Source: Haliangium sp963772315 (GTDB lineage: Bacteria; Myxococcota_A; Polyangia; Haliangiales; Haliangiaceae). From it: a stretch of DNA of 64,000 nt. How positions within the stretch are numbered: position 1 is the stretch's first letter; every line of letters begins with the position of its first letter. Positions 1 through 9,868 of the stretch are shown here, piece after piece. The position numbers and the translations under genes were made by a program. The stretch spans positions 5,084,001-5,148,000 of the forward strand of contig CAVYWJ010000004.1 of NCBI GenBank assembly GCA_963772315.1, in the 5' to 3' direction. The notes under the pieces are model-generated. The model ran no database searches. It saw only the letters and a program-made list of their open reading frames with translations, and had not been told where the DNA came from.

Positions 1-203
1 ATCACCAGCCGCGCAAGCCCGTGGCCGACATGGAGGGATCGTGGGACGTGCCGATCCACATCCTCAGCCGCGACCCGGCGCTGGTGGAGCGCTTCGCGGG
101 CCATGGCTACACGCCGGGCATGACGCCCGGGCCCAACCAGCCCAAGGGCGGCTCGGAGAGCTTCCTCCTGCACCTGTTCAAGGCGTTCTCGCCTTCGCCC
201 TGA
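1..203 (+). CDS. C-terminal fragment of an unidentified enzyme, 5' end outside window
   Basis: The frame is open from the first bases of the window and ends at the stop at 201-203, leaving about 66 residues. The tail contains WDVPIHILSRDP and GYTPGMTPGP. I associate this kind of ending with C-termini of alkaline-phosphatase/sulfatase superfamily proteins, but that is recall rather than a demonstrated match. No catalytic residues lie in the visible part. G/C-rich third codon positions support a real coding tail. The next gene starts 64 bp downstream on the same strand. Confidence 0.5.
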   Translation, partial: HQPRKPVADMEGSWDVPIHILSRDPALVERFAGHGYTPGMTPGPNQPKGGSESFLLHLFKAFSPSP

Positions 204-267
204 GCATCGCGCTGAGCATCGTGCTGCTCGGCGCTCCTGGGCGGCCCCGGACGAGGGTACTACTATC

Positions 268-1299
268 GTGCGCATGCGAGACCGTGAGCTGTTGTTCGTG
301 CTGCCGGCCGGGAGCGATCTCGTCTCCGGGGGCAACCTCTACAACCAGCACCTGATCGCGGCGCTGGGCCGTCGCTGCGACGTGCGCACGCTGTCGGTGG
401 CCGAGGGCCTGGCCGCGGTGAGCGCGGGCGAGCCCGGGCGGTACTTCATCGATACGCTGAACCTGGGCGAGTTCCTCGGCAGTCTGGAGCGGCGGCACGC
501 GCACCAGCAGCGGATCCTGGTGGTGCATCTCCTGCCGAGCATGCGCCCGGACATCGATCCCGCGGATCCGGCGCTGGCGATCGAGCGCGCGGCGCTGCCG
601 TGCTTCGACTGGTTCTTGACCACGAGCGCGTATACCAGCGCGCTGCTGCGTGACGCGGGGCTGTCGCGGGGGATCATGACCGTGCCGCCCGCGCCACCGG
701 CCGGGGATCGGCCTGCGCGCGGCTGTCCGCCGGTGGTGCGCGGGGTGATGGTGGGCAACCTGGTCGCGGGCAAGGGCATCCTGCCGTTCCTCGAGGCGCT
801 GGACGCGCGCGTGGCCGCGGACGATCGCTTCGAGATCGATCTCGTGGGCCGCACCGACATGGAGCCGCGCTACGCGGACGCGTGCAGGCGGGTCATCGAG
901 TCATCGCGGCTCGCGGGCATGGTGCACGTGCGCGGCGAGGTGCCGTATGCGGAGATCGGCGGCTATTACGGCGCGGCCTCGGTGCTGGTGTCAGCGTCGC
1001 AGATGGAGAGCTTCGGGATGGCGCTGCAGGAGGCGCGGGCCTGGGGGCTGCCGATCCTGGCCTGCGACGCGGGCAACGTGCGCAATCACTTCGAGCACGA
1101 CAGGAATGGATATCTCTACCAGGGGATTCCGGATCTGGCGGCGGGGTTCCTCGCGCTGGTGCGCGACGGCGCGCGCATGCAGGAGCTGTTCGCGTGCGCG
1201 CAGGAGCTGCGCCTGGGCAGCGACTACACGTGGGACGACGCGGCGCTGGCGCTCCTCGGCGCGCTCGACGAGCAGGCTCAGTGCCAGAGCGCCCAGTGA
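268..1299 (+). CDS. Glycosyltransferase family 4 protein
   Basis: This 343-aa protein has the two-lobed layout of GT-B, GT4-type retaining glycosyltransferases. The N-terminal lobe has the glycine-rich SGGNLYNQHLI. The C-terminal lobe opens with MVGNLVAGKGILPFLEAL and carries the classical EX7E motif as E247-SFGMALQ-E255, followed by GLPILACDAGNVRNHF. The family transfers a sugar from a nucleotide donor, commonly onto cell-surface glycans or lipids; donor and acceptor cannot be read here. The chosen start is GTG at 268, and an ATG two codons on is equally possible. Its 3' end overlaps the convergent methyltransferase by 22 bp (1278-1299). Nearby lipid and membrane glycosyltransferase genes suggest an envelope role. 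Confidence 0.85.
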   Translation: MRMRDRELLFVLPAGSDLVSGGNLYNQHLIAALGRRCDVRTLSVAEGLAAVSAGEPGRYFIDTLNLGEFLGSLERRHAHQQRILVVHLLPSMRPDIDPADPALAIERAALPCFDWFLTTSAYTSALLRDAGLSRGIMTVPPAPPAGDRPARGCPPVVRGVMVGNLVAGKGILPFLEALDARVAADDRFEIDLVGRTDMEPRYADACRRVIESSRLAGMVHVRGEVPYAEIGGYYGAASVLVSASQMESFGMALQEARAWGLPILACDAGNVRNHFEHDRNGYLYQGIPDLAAGFLALVRDGARMQELFACAQELRLGSDYTWDDAALALLGALDEQAQCQSAQ

Positions 1300-2204
1300 T
1301 CGCGCTGGCCGATCTCCATGGTCAGGGCGCCCTCTTCGATGAGCTGTCGCTTGTTCGCGGCCCAGCGCTGGAGCACGGGCGCGGTCATGCCCGGGGCCTC
1401 GCCCATGGCGATCATCTCGCCCGCGGCAGACACGAAGAAGTCGAGGTTGGCGTGGAGCAGGGACCTGTCGTCGCCGCGCATGCGCAGCGAGCTCGGCGCC
1501 ATGGTGACCTGGAAGCCGCGCGACTCGAGCGCGCGCAGCAGCTCGTCCGCGCTGGTGGCGCCCATGGCGCGGCCAAACGATTGCTCGCGGCGCATGTGGG
1601 CGTGAAACAGCGAGACCACGCGCTCGTCGTCGTCATCGCCGGGCTGGAAGCGCACGTCGCCGTCGGGGTGGATGGTGAAGTACATGGGCGGCCTGCTCTG
1701 CGCCCAGCGCGCGCGTGCGAGGTCGAGGAAGGTGCCGAGCTGCTCGACCGTCATGAGATCGAACACGGCGTTGGCCACGACCAGATCGGGCGACTCGCGA
1801 TAGATGAGGCACGCGGGATCGAGGAAGTTGCCGATGTGCGCCTGGTAGGAGACGAGCTTGTCCTGGAACCGCAGGCGCTGGCCGTGCACCTCGAAGAGCT
1901 CGGGGTGGTGGCGCGCGAAGCTGTCGTGAAACGCCTGCACGCGCGCGACCAGCGCTGCGTCGCGATCGACCAGCGTCCAGCGCTGGGTGGCGACCCGCAG
2001 GAGGGGCGCGATGTGGAGCAGGTTGGCGCCGGCGCCGGCGCCGAGATCGAGCACGCGGATCCGCGCATCGCGCATGCCGGCCGCGTAGGCCGAGACCGCC
2101 TGCACCAGCGCGGGATTGCGGCTGGCCTCGTCGGCGGCAAAGCGCAGCAGCAACCAGTCGTAGTGGGCAGGAACGAACTCGCCTGGCTGCTGCTTCTCGG
2201 CCAT
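1278..2204 (-). CDS. Class I SAM-dependent methyltransferase
   Basis: A 308-aa protein with Rossmann motif I VLDLGAGAGANLLHIAPLL near residue 50, followed by an acidic strand end WTLVDRD, the expected SAM-ribose binding position. A later PDLVVANAVFDL matches motif IV. The substrate cannot be inferred. The ATG at 2204 (MAEKQQPGEF) is preferred because the frame runs open far upstream without coding character and the TM gene at 2340 diverges from it. The gene converges on and overlaps the GT4 gene by 22 bp. Confidence 0.8.
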   Translation of the reverse strand: MAEKQQPGEFVPAHYDWLLLRFAADEASRNPALVQAVSAYAAGMRDARIRVLDLGAGAGANLLHIAPLLRVATQRWTLVDRDAALVARVQAFHDSFARHHPELFEVHGQRLRFQDKLVSYQAHIGNFLDPACLIYRESPDLVVANAVFDLMTVEQLGTFLDLARARWAQSRPPMYFTIHPDGDVRFQPGDDDDERVVSLFHAHMRREQSFGRAMGATSADELLRALESRGFQVTMAPSSLRMRGDDRSLLHANLDFFVSAAGEMIAMGEAPGMTAPVLQRWAANKRQLIEEGALTMEIGQRDHWALWH

Positions 2205-2339
2205 GGGCGCACCTATAACAGAAGCGATGCGCGGGAGCCAACGCCGGGCGCGGAGCGACGGCAGGCGTGGACACGCGCCGGCAGGCTTTGCTAAGTAGCC
2301 CAGGCAACGCTCGCATGATGCTGGGCAGACGGAGCTTCC

Positions 2340-3050
2340 ATGAACGAAGGTCGTGAGTCGCTGCACACCTGGTCGCTGGTGATGGCCGTGATCAGCGTGG
2401 TGGTGATGCTGGTGTGGATGCTGGCGCCAGCGCTGGTCTCGCCCATGGGCATGAGCGTGGCCCACGGCGTCTGGGCGCTGGCCGGGTTCGGCTACCTGTT
2501 CGTGCACATCGAGGCGTACCGGCGCTGGGCCGACCGGGTGACCGCGGTGCGCGTGCTCCTGTGCGTGCTCCTGTTCGCGGGCCATGCGCTCGATCCACGG
2601 GCGGCGTGGTGGAAGGTCGGCGTCGCCATCCTGATCATCGTGCTCGACGGCGTGGACGGCGCGCTGGCCCGGCGCCACGGGCCCACCGAGCGCGGGGCCG
2701 TGTTCGACATGGAGAGCGACTCCTTCTACGTGATCACCATGTGTGGCGTCGCCCATCTGTACCTGGGGCTCGGGGCGTGGATCTACCTCGCGGGGCTGCT
2801 GCGGCCGCTCTACGTGTGCATGTGGGCCGTGCTGCTGCTGTTCGTGAAGCCGCCCAGCCCCAACCGCAAGGGAGGCTCGCAGCGGGGGCGGATCGTGTTC
2901 CTGGTGCTGATCATCAGCCTGATCACCAACCTGGCGCCGATCATCCCGTTCGGCGTCAAGCAGGCGGTCTCGGCCGTGGCCGTGGCGCTGCTCTGCTACT
3001 CGTTCTCGATCGACATCGTCGCCACGCTGCGGGGCGCCGAGCGGCGCTAG
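2340..3050 (+). CDS. CDP-alcohol phosphatidyltransferase family protein
   Basis: This 236-aa polytopic membrane protein carries the complete CDP-alcohol phosphotransferase signature D103-GV-DG-AL-AR-x7-G119-xxx-D123-xxx-D127. The four Asp bind two divalent metals and the CDP-linked donor. The family makes phospholipids by exchanging CMP for an alcohol at the cytoplasmic membrane. Hydrophobic segments flank the motif (about 12-35, 47-60, 95-103, 135-165 and 185-225). The alcohol acceptor (glycerol phosphate, serine, inositol or other) is not decidable by eye. It begins 135 bp from the divergent methyltransferase. Confidence 0.85.
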   Translation: MNEGRESLHTWSLVMAVISVVVMLVWMLAPALVSPMGMSVAHGVWALAGFGYLFVHIEAYRRWADRVTAVRVLLCVLLFAGHALDPRAAWWKVGVAILIIVLDGVDGALARRHGPTERGAVFDMESDSFYVITMCGVAHLYLGLGAWIYLAGLLRPLYVCMWAVLLLFVKPPSPNRKGGSQRGRIVFLVLIISLITNLAPIIPFGVKQAVSAVAVALLCYSFSIDIVATLRGAERR

Positions 3051-3103
3051 GGATTGCGCCTCGTTGCGCATACGGGGGGCGCTGATCTATACACGGCGCC
3101 ATC

Positions 3104-3487
3104 ATGTACACATTGACGGTTCGCGATTACTTGAGGTGTGCGCACTCGTTCCAGGGCGCGGTGTTCGGCATGGGGCAGCTCCTGCACTTCATGACCTACC
3201 AGGTCGAGCTGGTGTTCACGACCGAGAAGCTCGACGAGAACAGCATCGTGGTCGACTTCGGCGTCACCCAGGACGCGCTGCAGGAGATGCTGCGCGCGCT
3301 GAACGGCAAGAACCTCGACGAGCTGCCGCAGTTCAAGGGCATCCAGACCACGACCGAGTTCCTCTGTCATCACTTCCACACCCACGTCGCCAAGGCCGTG
3401 GCGCCGAAGTTCCATGGCATCCTGCGCGTGATCCTGCGCGAGAGCCCGCTGGCCGAGGCCGCGTACGAAGCTCCGGTCGGCCGCTGA
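3104..3487 (+). CDS. 6-pyruvoyl-tetrahydropterin synthase/QueD-family protein with degenerate metal site
   Basis: At 127 aa this has the size and order of the PTPS/6-carboxytetrahydropterin synthase fold: RCAHSF at 11-16, LHFMTYQVELVF at 27-38, VVDFG near 49-53 and TTTEF near 85. In canonical enzymes the second block reads C-x3-HGHNY, giving the catalytic Cys and two of three zinc His. Aligned on the Tyr, this protein keeps H14 and H28 but has Met30 in place of the last His and Gly24 in place of the Cys. It may be a non-catalytic or repurposed paralogue. No queuosine or folate genes are nearby. Confidence 0.7.
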   Translation: MYTLTVRDYLRCAHSFQGAVFGMGQLLHFMTYQVELVFTTEKLDENSIVVDFGVTQDALQEMLRALNGKNLDELPQFKGIQTTTEFLCHHFHTHVAKAVAPKFHGILRVILRESPLAEAAYEAPVGR

Positions 3488-3518
3488 CCGGCCTGCGCCG
3501 TACGGCACCACGACGCCC

Positions 3519-5249
3519 ATGATGGATCGACCCCGCGGCATCGAACGCCTCGCGATCCCGGGGCGCTGGCTCGGCGCGGGGCTCGCCCTCGCCTACGTCG
3601 CGGTGGTCGCGATCTATCTGGCGAGCGGCCTGGGGGTGGAAGCCTGGGATGATGCGTACTTCTTCAAGCGCATCGGGCTCAACCTCTTCGAGCACGGCAG
3701 CCTGGCCTGGAACGTCGAGGACGGGCCGGTCTACGGCAACACGTCGCAGGGCTTCCAGCTGGTCGCGCTGCTGCCGCTGCTGATCGATGCGAGCCACTAC
3801 GTCGTCATCATCAAGCTCCTGTCGGCGCTGTCGATGGTATTGCTGTTCGCGCTCTACATGCGCGCGGCGCACAGGCTGCTCGCCGGGTCGCCGCCCGGCT
3901 CGCCACCCGGGTCGTCGATCGATGTGGCGCTGGCCTGGGGGCTGGGCTTCCTGGGCGCGTCCGCGCCGTTCCTGCTCCTGCTCATGCACAGCGCCATGGA
4001 GACGAACGTGGCGCTGGCGATGCTGGGAGCCAACCTGCTGGCGATCCGGAACGGCACGAGCACCCGGAAGGGCACCGTGGCCGTGGTCGCGACCACCGCG
4101 CTGGTGTACCTGACCCGGCCCGACGCGGTGCTGATCTCGCTGGTGAGCATCACCGCGTACTACTGGATGCGCGACCGACGGCTGCCGTGGCGCATCCTCT
4201 TCTACTGCGGTGTCACGCTGCTCGCGCTGCTCGGGGTGCTCTGGCTCTACTTCGGCACGCCGCTGCCGCTGGCGTTCTATCTCAAGTCACAGGCGCTGAC
4301 CGTGTACACGGACCGCTTCGTCGAGCTCAGCCTGGGGCTCAAGCGACGCAACCTGGCCGGGCTGTTCGTCATGGCCGCGCCGCTGGTGTACGTGATCGCG
4401 CACGGCCGCAGCGCGTGGGCGTGGACGCTGGCGCTGTCGTTCGCGATCTTCAATGGCTATCACTACGTGTCGACGGTGGAGGTGATGGGCTACTTCGCGC
4501 GCTTCTACATGGTGAGCATGGTGCCGCTGACGCTGGCCGCGATCGATGCGGCGCCGCGCTTCCGCGAGCGCTCGCGCGTGGTGGTGTCGCTGGTCTTCTG
4601 CGCGCTGTACGTGGCGGCCGTGCTGTACCTGTACCGGCAGCGCATCCTCTTCGACGAGAAGGATCAGCTGATCACCCGCGTGACCGACGAGGTCTACCTG
4701 GGCTACGCGATCGCGGCCGCGAGCCTGCTCGTCGGCGCGCGCATCCACGCGAGCGCTGCGACGGCGCTGGCCGCGGTCGCGGTGCTGGTCGGCGGCCTGC
4801 GTGGCCTGCCCCTGCCCGCGCTGCAGCTGCCCGCGGACGAGGTCCTGCAGGCCCGGCATATCGAGCGCGTGACCACGTTCCGCGGCATCAACGCGGTGCG
4901 CGCCTGCATCCCGGAGCCCCTGCAGCTGTACCACTCGGAGATCGGTATCCCCGGGATCCTGCTGCAGCGCTCGACCATCACCGACATGGCCGGACTCATG
5001 GACGAGAACATCGCGCTCCAGGGCATGGACTTCGACGCGCGCTGCATGGCCGATCGGCCCGAGGTGCTGTACCTGCCCCACCGCGTCTACGAGACCCTGC
5101 GGGAGCGCATCGCCCAGAGCACCTGCATCCGCGATTACCGCCTCGTGGTCCGCGACTCGAGCTCGCCGCTGTACATCCGCAAGGACCTGGCCCCGGACTT
5201 CCTCGCCTGCGCGCGCAAGCTGGGCGACCGCTGGGTCGGAGTCAAGTAG
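3519..5249 (+). CDS. Polytopic membrane protein, GT-C-type glycosyltransferase-like
   Basis: A 576-aa protein with about ten hydrophobic segments spread over residues 15-420 and a soluble C-terminal domain of roughly 140 residues. After the first helix comes WDDAYFFKRIGLNLFEHG, and GNTSQGFQL follows soon after. An acidic pair in the first periplasmic loop followed by such a loop is typical of GT-C enzymes that use polyprenyl-phosphate sugars (AftB/PMT-like). That family assignment is inference from topology and the acidic motif. A start at 3519 or the next ATG at 3522 is equally likely. It is in line with the PTPS-like gene 31 bp upstream. Confidence 0.65.
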   Translation: MMDRPRGIERLAIPGRWLGAGLALAYVAVVAIYLASGLGVEAWDDAYFFKRIGLNLFEHGSLAWNVEDGPVYGNTSQGFQLVALLPLLIDASHYVVIIKLLSALSMVLLFALYMRAAHRLLAGSPPGSPPGSSIDVALAWGLGFLGASAPFLLLLMHSAMETNVALAMLGANLLAIRNGTSTRKGTVAVVATTALVYLTRPDAVLISLVSITAYYWMRDRRLPWRILFYCGVTLLALLGVLWLYFGTPLPLAFYLKSQALTVYTDRFVELSLGLKRRNLAGLFVMAAPLVYVIAHGRSAWAWTLALSFAIFNGYHYVSTVEVMGYFARFYMVSMVPLTLAAIDAAPRFRERSRVVVSLVFCALYVAAVLYLYRQRILFDEKDQLITRVTDEVYLGYAIAAASLLVGARIHASAATALAAVAVLVGGLRGLPLPALQLPADEVLQARHIERVTTFRGINAVRACIPEPLQLYHSEIGIPGILLQRSTITDMAGLMDENIALQGMDFDARCMADRPEVLYLPHRVYETLRERIAQSTCIRDYRLVVRDSSSPLYIRKDLAPDFLACARKLGDRWVGVK

Positions 5250-5263
5250 CTCAGCTGCGCGGC

Positions 5264-6199
5264 TCAGCTGCGATCCATCATCAGGACCACGGCGCCCGGC
5301 AAGCTGACCAGGAGCGCGAGCACGCCGTAGAGGATGGAGCTCGCCAGGGCCTCGGCAGGAGCCAGGCCGGCCATGGTCCAGAGGGCGACGGTCGAGGCCT
5401 CGCGCACGCCCCAGCCGCCGATCGAGATCGGGATGGTCGTGGACAGCAGGGCCGCGGGCACGAGCGCGAGGAGATGGAACAGCGACAGGGTCGCGTCGAC
5501 GGCGCGCGCCGCGCAGTAGAACGCGGCCACGCAGCTCGCCGTGACCAGGAGGCCCAGGCCGAGCTGGGCCAGCAAGGTGCGCCGGCCGAGCAGCGCCAGG
5601 CGGGTATCGCTGACGAAGCGCTCGATGCGGCTGCCGGTGCCGCGGCGGGCGAACAGCGCGATGGCCGCGAGGACCCCGGCCAGCACGACCACGGCGCCGA
5701 CCAGGGGCACCCAGATGCCCACGGCCGCGAACGCGCCCGGCATCCACGGCCACAGCGACAGGCTGCCCAGCATGCACAGCGACATGACCATCTGGTTGGC
5801 CACGCGCTCGATGATCACGGCGCGCACGGCCGGTCCCACGCCGGCGCGCTCGTGCTCGGCAGCGCGCTTGCCGTGGCGCCATGCGCGCACCGCGTCGCCG
5901 GACACGCCGCCGGGCAAGATCTGGTTGAGAAAAGCGGCCAGGTAGAACTCGCGCAGGGCGCGCTCGACGCTCATGCCGGCGCCGATGCGCTGGGCCGTGT
6001 AGCGCCAGCGCAGCGCCGCGGAGCCTATCGCCAGGGTGGCGCACAGGAGACCGGCCACCACCCACGCGGGATCCGCGTGGGTCAGCCGGGACACCAGCGA
6101 CTGGCCGCTCAGGCGCCACAGGATCACGAGCAGGATCGCGGTGACGGCGAGCTGCAGCGGCACGCGCAACGCGCGCAGGCTCATGACGCGATCCCTCAT
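5264..6199 (-). CDS. Lysylphosphatidylglycerol synthase TM-region (UPF0104/YbhN-like) flippase family protein
   Basis: The 311-aa protein has seven to eight TM segments and the family hallmarks: LRWRYTAQRIG after the second helix, the FLNQILPGGVSGDAVRAWR block near residues 90-108, and VPAALLSTTIPISIGGWGVREAS near 250-270. The family covers the membrane half of MprF and stand-alone proteins thought to flip lipids or lipid-linked sugars. There is no aminoacyl-transferase domain, so lipid translocation is more likely than lysylation. It converges with the GT-C-like gene (14 bp gap) and is 14 bp downstream of the sterol-desaturase gene on the same strand. Confidence 0.8.
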   Translation of the reverse strand: MRDRVMSLRALRVPLQLAVTAILLVILWRLSGQSLVSRLTHADPAWVVAGLLCATLAIGSAALRWRYTAQRIGAGMSVERALREFYLAAFLNQILPGGVSGDAVRAWRHGKRAAEHERAGVGPAVRAVIIERVANQMVMSLCMLGSLSLWPWMPGAFAAVGIWVPLVGAVVVLAGVLAAIALFARRGTGSRIERFVSDTRLALLGRRTLLAQLGLGLLVTASCVAAFYCAARAVDATLSLFHLLALVPAALLSTTIPISIGGWGVREASTVALWTMAGLAPAEALASSILYGVLALLVSLPGAVVLMMDRS

Positions 6200-6213
6200 G
6201 ACCGGGCGCCAGT

Positions 6214-7209
<996 letters not shown>

Positions 7210-7210
7210 G

Positions 7211-7663
7211 TCATGCCTCCTCGGGACGGATGCGGGCGTGGCTCAGGCGCTCCAGGGCGGAGAGCCAAAAATCGACGCCGTTCGCGCCGCCGCTGTCGAT
7301 GACCACGTCGATGCGCCGGCACGTGGGATCATCGGTGAGCACTGTCATCACGCCGCCCGTTGGCTGCTGGCGCAGCGCCACGTTGCGGATGGCGCCGCGT
7401 CCGAACCGGCGGGTCACATACTTGTCGCCGAACACCATCACCGCGGCGACGTCGGTGCCGCTGTCATTGGCCAGGAGCGCGGTGCGGCCGTCGCCGGCCA
7501 CGAGCACGTGCGCGGCCTGGAACGTCGGCTCGTCGTACTGCAGCTGGATCCGCGCCGCGTCGGCGCCGGCGATGACGGTCTTGTTCGTGCCGCCGGCGAG
7601 CCAGCAGACGAGCACGATCGCGATCACGCCGCCCACGGAGAGCACCAGCGCCAGGAGTTCCAT
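7211..7663 (-). CDS. Hypothetical membrane-anchored protein
   Basis: A 150-aa protein with one N-terminal TM helix (LLALVLSVGGVIAIVLVCWLAG, about residues 3-24) followed by a ~125-residue soluble domain rich in beta-strand-like alternation. I recognise no family. Good third-position G/C and tight spacing (1 bp) to the desaturase-family gene support it as real and part of the same operon. A role as an accessory of the desaturase is only a guess from position. ATG at 7663 is chosen because it places the TM helix immediately after the start. Confidence 0.65.
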   Translation of the reverse strand: MELLALVLSVGGVIAIVLVCWLAGGTNKTVIAGADAARIQLQYDEPTFQAAHVLVAGDGRTALLANDSGTDVAAVMVFGDKYVTRRFGRGAIRNVALRQQPTGGVMTVLTDDPTCRRIDVVIDSGGANGVDFWLSALERLSHARIRPEEA

Positions 7664-7769
7664 GGGCCGATCCTGGCGCAGTCGCGCCAGTCGCGCAATG
7701 CAGTCGACAGGTCCCGGGGCCATTCTCTGCGCGCTCTGCGGGCTCCGTGGACGCTCGGCGCTGCACACC

Positions 7770-8561
7770 TCACGTCGCCGACCAGGCCCGCAGGAGGTAC
7801 CGGCACATGCCGGCGTAGGGCGCATCGTCGCGGCAGTAGGTCAGCATCTGCGCGACCATCCGCTCTGCCAGGGCGCGGCTCAGGGCCACGGCCAGCTGGT
7901 AGTCCGCGACCAGCTGGCGCAGGGCCTGGGCCACGCGGGCGCGCTCGTAGACCAGGGTGTCGCGATCGAGCCCGCAGATGTCGATGGTGTCGCGGCCCGC
8001 GCGGGTGGCGCCGTGGATGCGGCCGCGCTCGTCGAAGCGGAGGTGCGGGGCCGGGTCGGTGTCGAAGGGATTGAGCAGGGTCGCGGCCTCGGACGACTCG
8101 ACGCCGGGCGCGCACGCACGCCGCCGGCCGCGCACGCGGAATTGATCGCTCTTCCAGGTGTTGCAGCGCTCGCAGGCATAGAGCCAGTTGTCCCAGTCGT
8201 AGGCCAGCCACCAGTAGCCGGGCTGCTGGCGGCGCAGGATCCGGCGCGCGGGCGGCTGGCCCGCGACGTCGTCGCGCCGGCCGCGCGCGGCATAGACGAC
8301 GACCGCGGCCTTGGGCCGGTAGTGATCGATCTTGCCGTACTCGGCCGAGCGGATGCGGGTCTCGCAGTAGGCGCACTTGCCCTGGCCCTGGGCGGCGGCA
8401 AACACGTGCTTGTAGTCCTTCCAGCAGTCGGGGAACGCGCGTGTGTTCGGCGTGCGGCCGGCCGCCACCATGGCCTGGATGCGGTCGCGGGCCGCTTGCA
8501 TGTCGGGTCTGCGCTCGAACGCCGGCGGCCTGGGCGGACGGCGGCCGCGCAGATCGATCAT
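7770..8561 (-). CDS. ptuB: HNH endonuclease, PtuB-like (TIGR02646-type), Septu defence candidate
   Basis: A 263-aa HNH nuclease. Zinc-finger Cys pairs are C63-AY-C66 and C130-ER-C133. The catalytic DH is D79-H80 in GKIDHYRPK, and N134 follows in CERCNTWKSD. Between them lies YWWLAYDWDNWLYA, then LLNPFDTDP, a layout I recognise from the TIGR02646 HNH family that includes PtuB of Septu and of retron Ec78-type systems. In Septu, PtuB forms a complex with the ATPase PtuA and cleaves nucleic acid upon phage infection. Here the start codon overlaps the ptuA-like stop by 4 bp, indicating coupled expression. All HNH residues look intact. No reverse transcriptase is present, so this is Septu-like rather than a retron. 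Confidence 0.8.
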   Translation of the reverse strand: MIDLRGRRPPRPPAFERRPDMQAARDRIQAMVAAGRTPNTRAFPDCWKDYKHVFAAAQGQGKCAYCETRIRSAEYGKIDHYRPKAAVVVYAARGRRDDVAGQPPARRILRRQQPGYWWLAYDWDNWLYACERCNTWKSDQFRVRGRRRACAPGVESSEAATLLNPFDTDPAPHLRFDERGRIHGATRAGRDTIDICGLDRDTLVYERARVAQALRQLVADYQLAVALSRALAERMVAQMLTYCRDDAPYAGMCRYLLRAWSAT

Positions 8562-9793
8562 GCCTCGTCCAGACGCCTGCGCAGCCTGCGCATGGCCTCC
8601 TCGACCCGATCCTGGCGCGACTCGCCGGCAGGAGGGCCAGGCTGGTCGAGATCGCGCTCCAGCAAGGCCATGACCTCGGCGGCGAGCTCGTCGAGCGGCG
8701 TGGCCACGAAGTAGCCCACACGCATGCGCACGGCCTCGCGCAGCCGCGCGCGCTCAGGCTCGCTCGCGCCGGCGCGCACGGCCTCGCGGTACTGCGCGAG
8801 CACGCGCGCGGTGTGATCGTCCACAGTGGCCGGCAACCCGAACCAGGGCCCGCGCAGGATCTCGTCGGCGTTGCGACCCGTGAGCGCGGGCAGATCCTGC
8901 ACCACGGTGCGCGCCTGGCCTTGCCGGCGGCACACGAGCACCTCGCGGGCAGCTCGATTGACCACGGTCTCCGGCGACTGCGCCGTGGCCACGAGCTGCA
9001 GATCCGGGAACCGGCGTGCCAGACGTGTCAGCAGCTGCCGCTGTGCGGACGGGTGCAGCTGCGCGTCGATGGCATCGACGAGCGCGATGCCGGAAGGCCG
9101 CGCCTGCGCGTCCAGGGCGCCAGCCGCGTGCGCGTGGCCGAGGAGATCGATCAGCCACGACAGCACGGAGAAGGCGCTGTCGCCGAGAGCGTCGAGGTTG
9201 CCGGGAGCGTCGAGGGCGGGGACGTCGCCGAGCGCGGCCGGGCCCAGGAGCGCCCTGGCGTGGCCCCAGGCAGCGGTGACGAGCGCGGGCCCGAGCGCGG
9301 CCGGCGACAGCAGTCGCGCATCGCGACGAAACAGCGAGGCCACGGTCGTGCGTGCCGCAGGGCGCACCGCGCGCCGGGACGACAGGCCGCGGCCGGCGCC
9401 ATAGCCGCACACGAGCACGCGCTGCCAGGGAAAGCCCGCGGCGGGCTCGGTCTCCTGGCGCACGCGGACCTGCCCGGCGGCATCGCCGGCGATCCACGTG
9501 GTGATCGCAAAGCGCTCTGCCGGGGCCCCGGGATCGCACAGCTCCACGCGCACCCGGGCCTCGCGCGGCTCCCTCCTGGGCTTGCGGGCGCGCGCGAGCC
9601 AGCTCCCGGACTGCAGCAGGGCGCGCGCGTCGCGCTGCGGCGCCAGGCCCACGGCCATGACGCAGAGCAGCGAGGTCTTGCCGCTGCCGCCCTCGCCGAG
9701 TGCCACCGTGGTCTGTCGGGGGCGGCTGCGCGCATCCGCGAGATCCACGGCAACCTGCCGGAATCCTCGCAGATTCTCGACCTCGACCCGCAT
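8558..9793 (-). CDS. ptuA: AAA/ABC-type ATPase, PtuA-like, with degenerate Walker B
   Basis: 411 aa, beginning MRVEVENLRGFRQVAVDL, the typical first strand of SMC/OLD-like ATPases. Walker A is GEGGSGKT (33-40). The Walker B region reads ALVDAIDAQLHP (237-248): D240 is kept but the following catalytic Glu is Ala241. The switch motif expected as TTHSP is TAQSP (270-274), so the His is Gln. Later DEILRGPWFGLP is typical of PtuA-like partners of TIGR02646 nucleases. The protein can plausibly bind ATP but hydrolysis should be weak or absent. ATG at 9793 is preferred over one 36 bp upstream because it starts on the conserved first strand. Co-operonic with ptuB (4-bp overlap). Confidence 0.75.
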   Translation of the reverse strand: MRVEVENLRGFRQVAVDLADARSRPRQTTVALGEGGSGKTSLLCVMAVGLAPQRDARALLQSGSWLARARKPRREPREARVRVELCDPGAPAERFAITTWIAGDAAGQVRVRQETEPAAGFPWQRVLVCGYGAGRGLSSRRAVRPAARTTVASLFRRDARLLSPAALGPALVTAAWGHARALLGPAALGDVPALDAPGNLDALGDSAFSVLSWLIDLLGHAHAAGALDAQARPSGIALVDAIDAQLHPSAQRQLLTRLARRFPDLQLVATAQSPETVVNRAAREVLVCRRQGQARTVVQDLPALTGRNADEILRGPWFGLPATVDDHTARVLAQYREAVRAGASEPERARLREAVRMRVGYFVATPLDELAAEVMALLERDLDQPGPPAGESRQDRVEEAMRRLRRRLDEA

Positions 9794-9868
9794 CAGATGC
9801 AGTCGCCTTTCGGAGCGCGCACGCCGCATGTCGCGAGCCCAGAGGACCGCACGGGCAGCGCACTGTCA

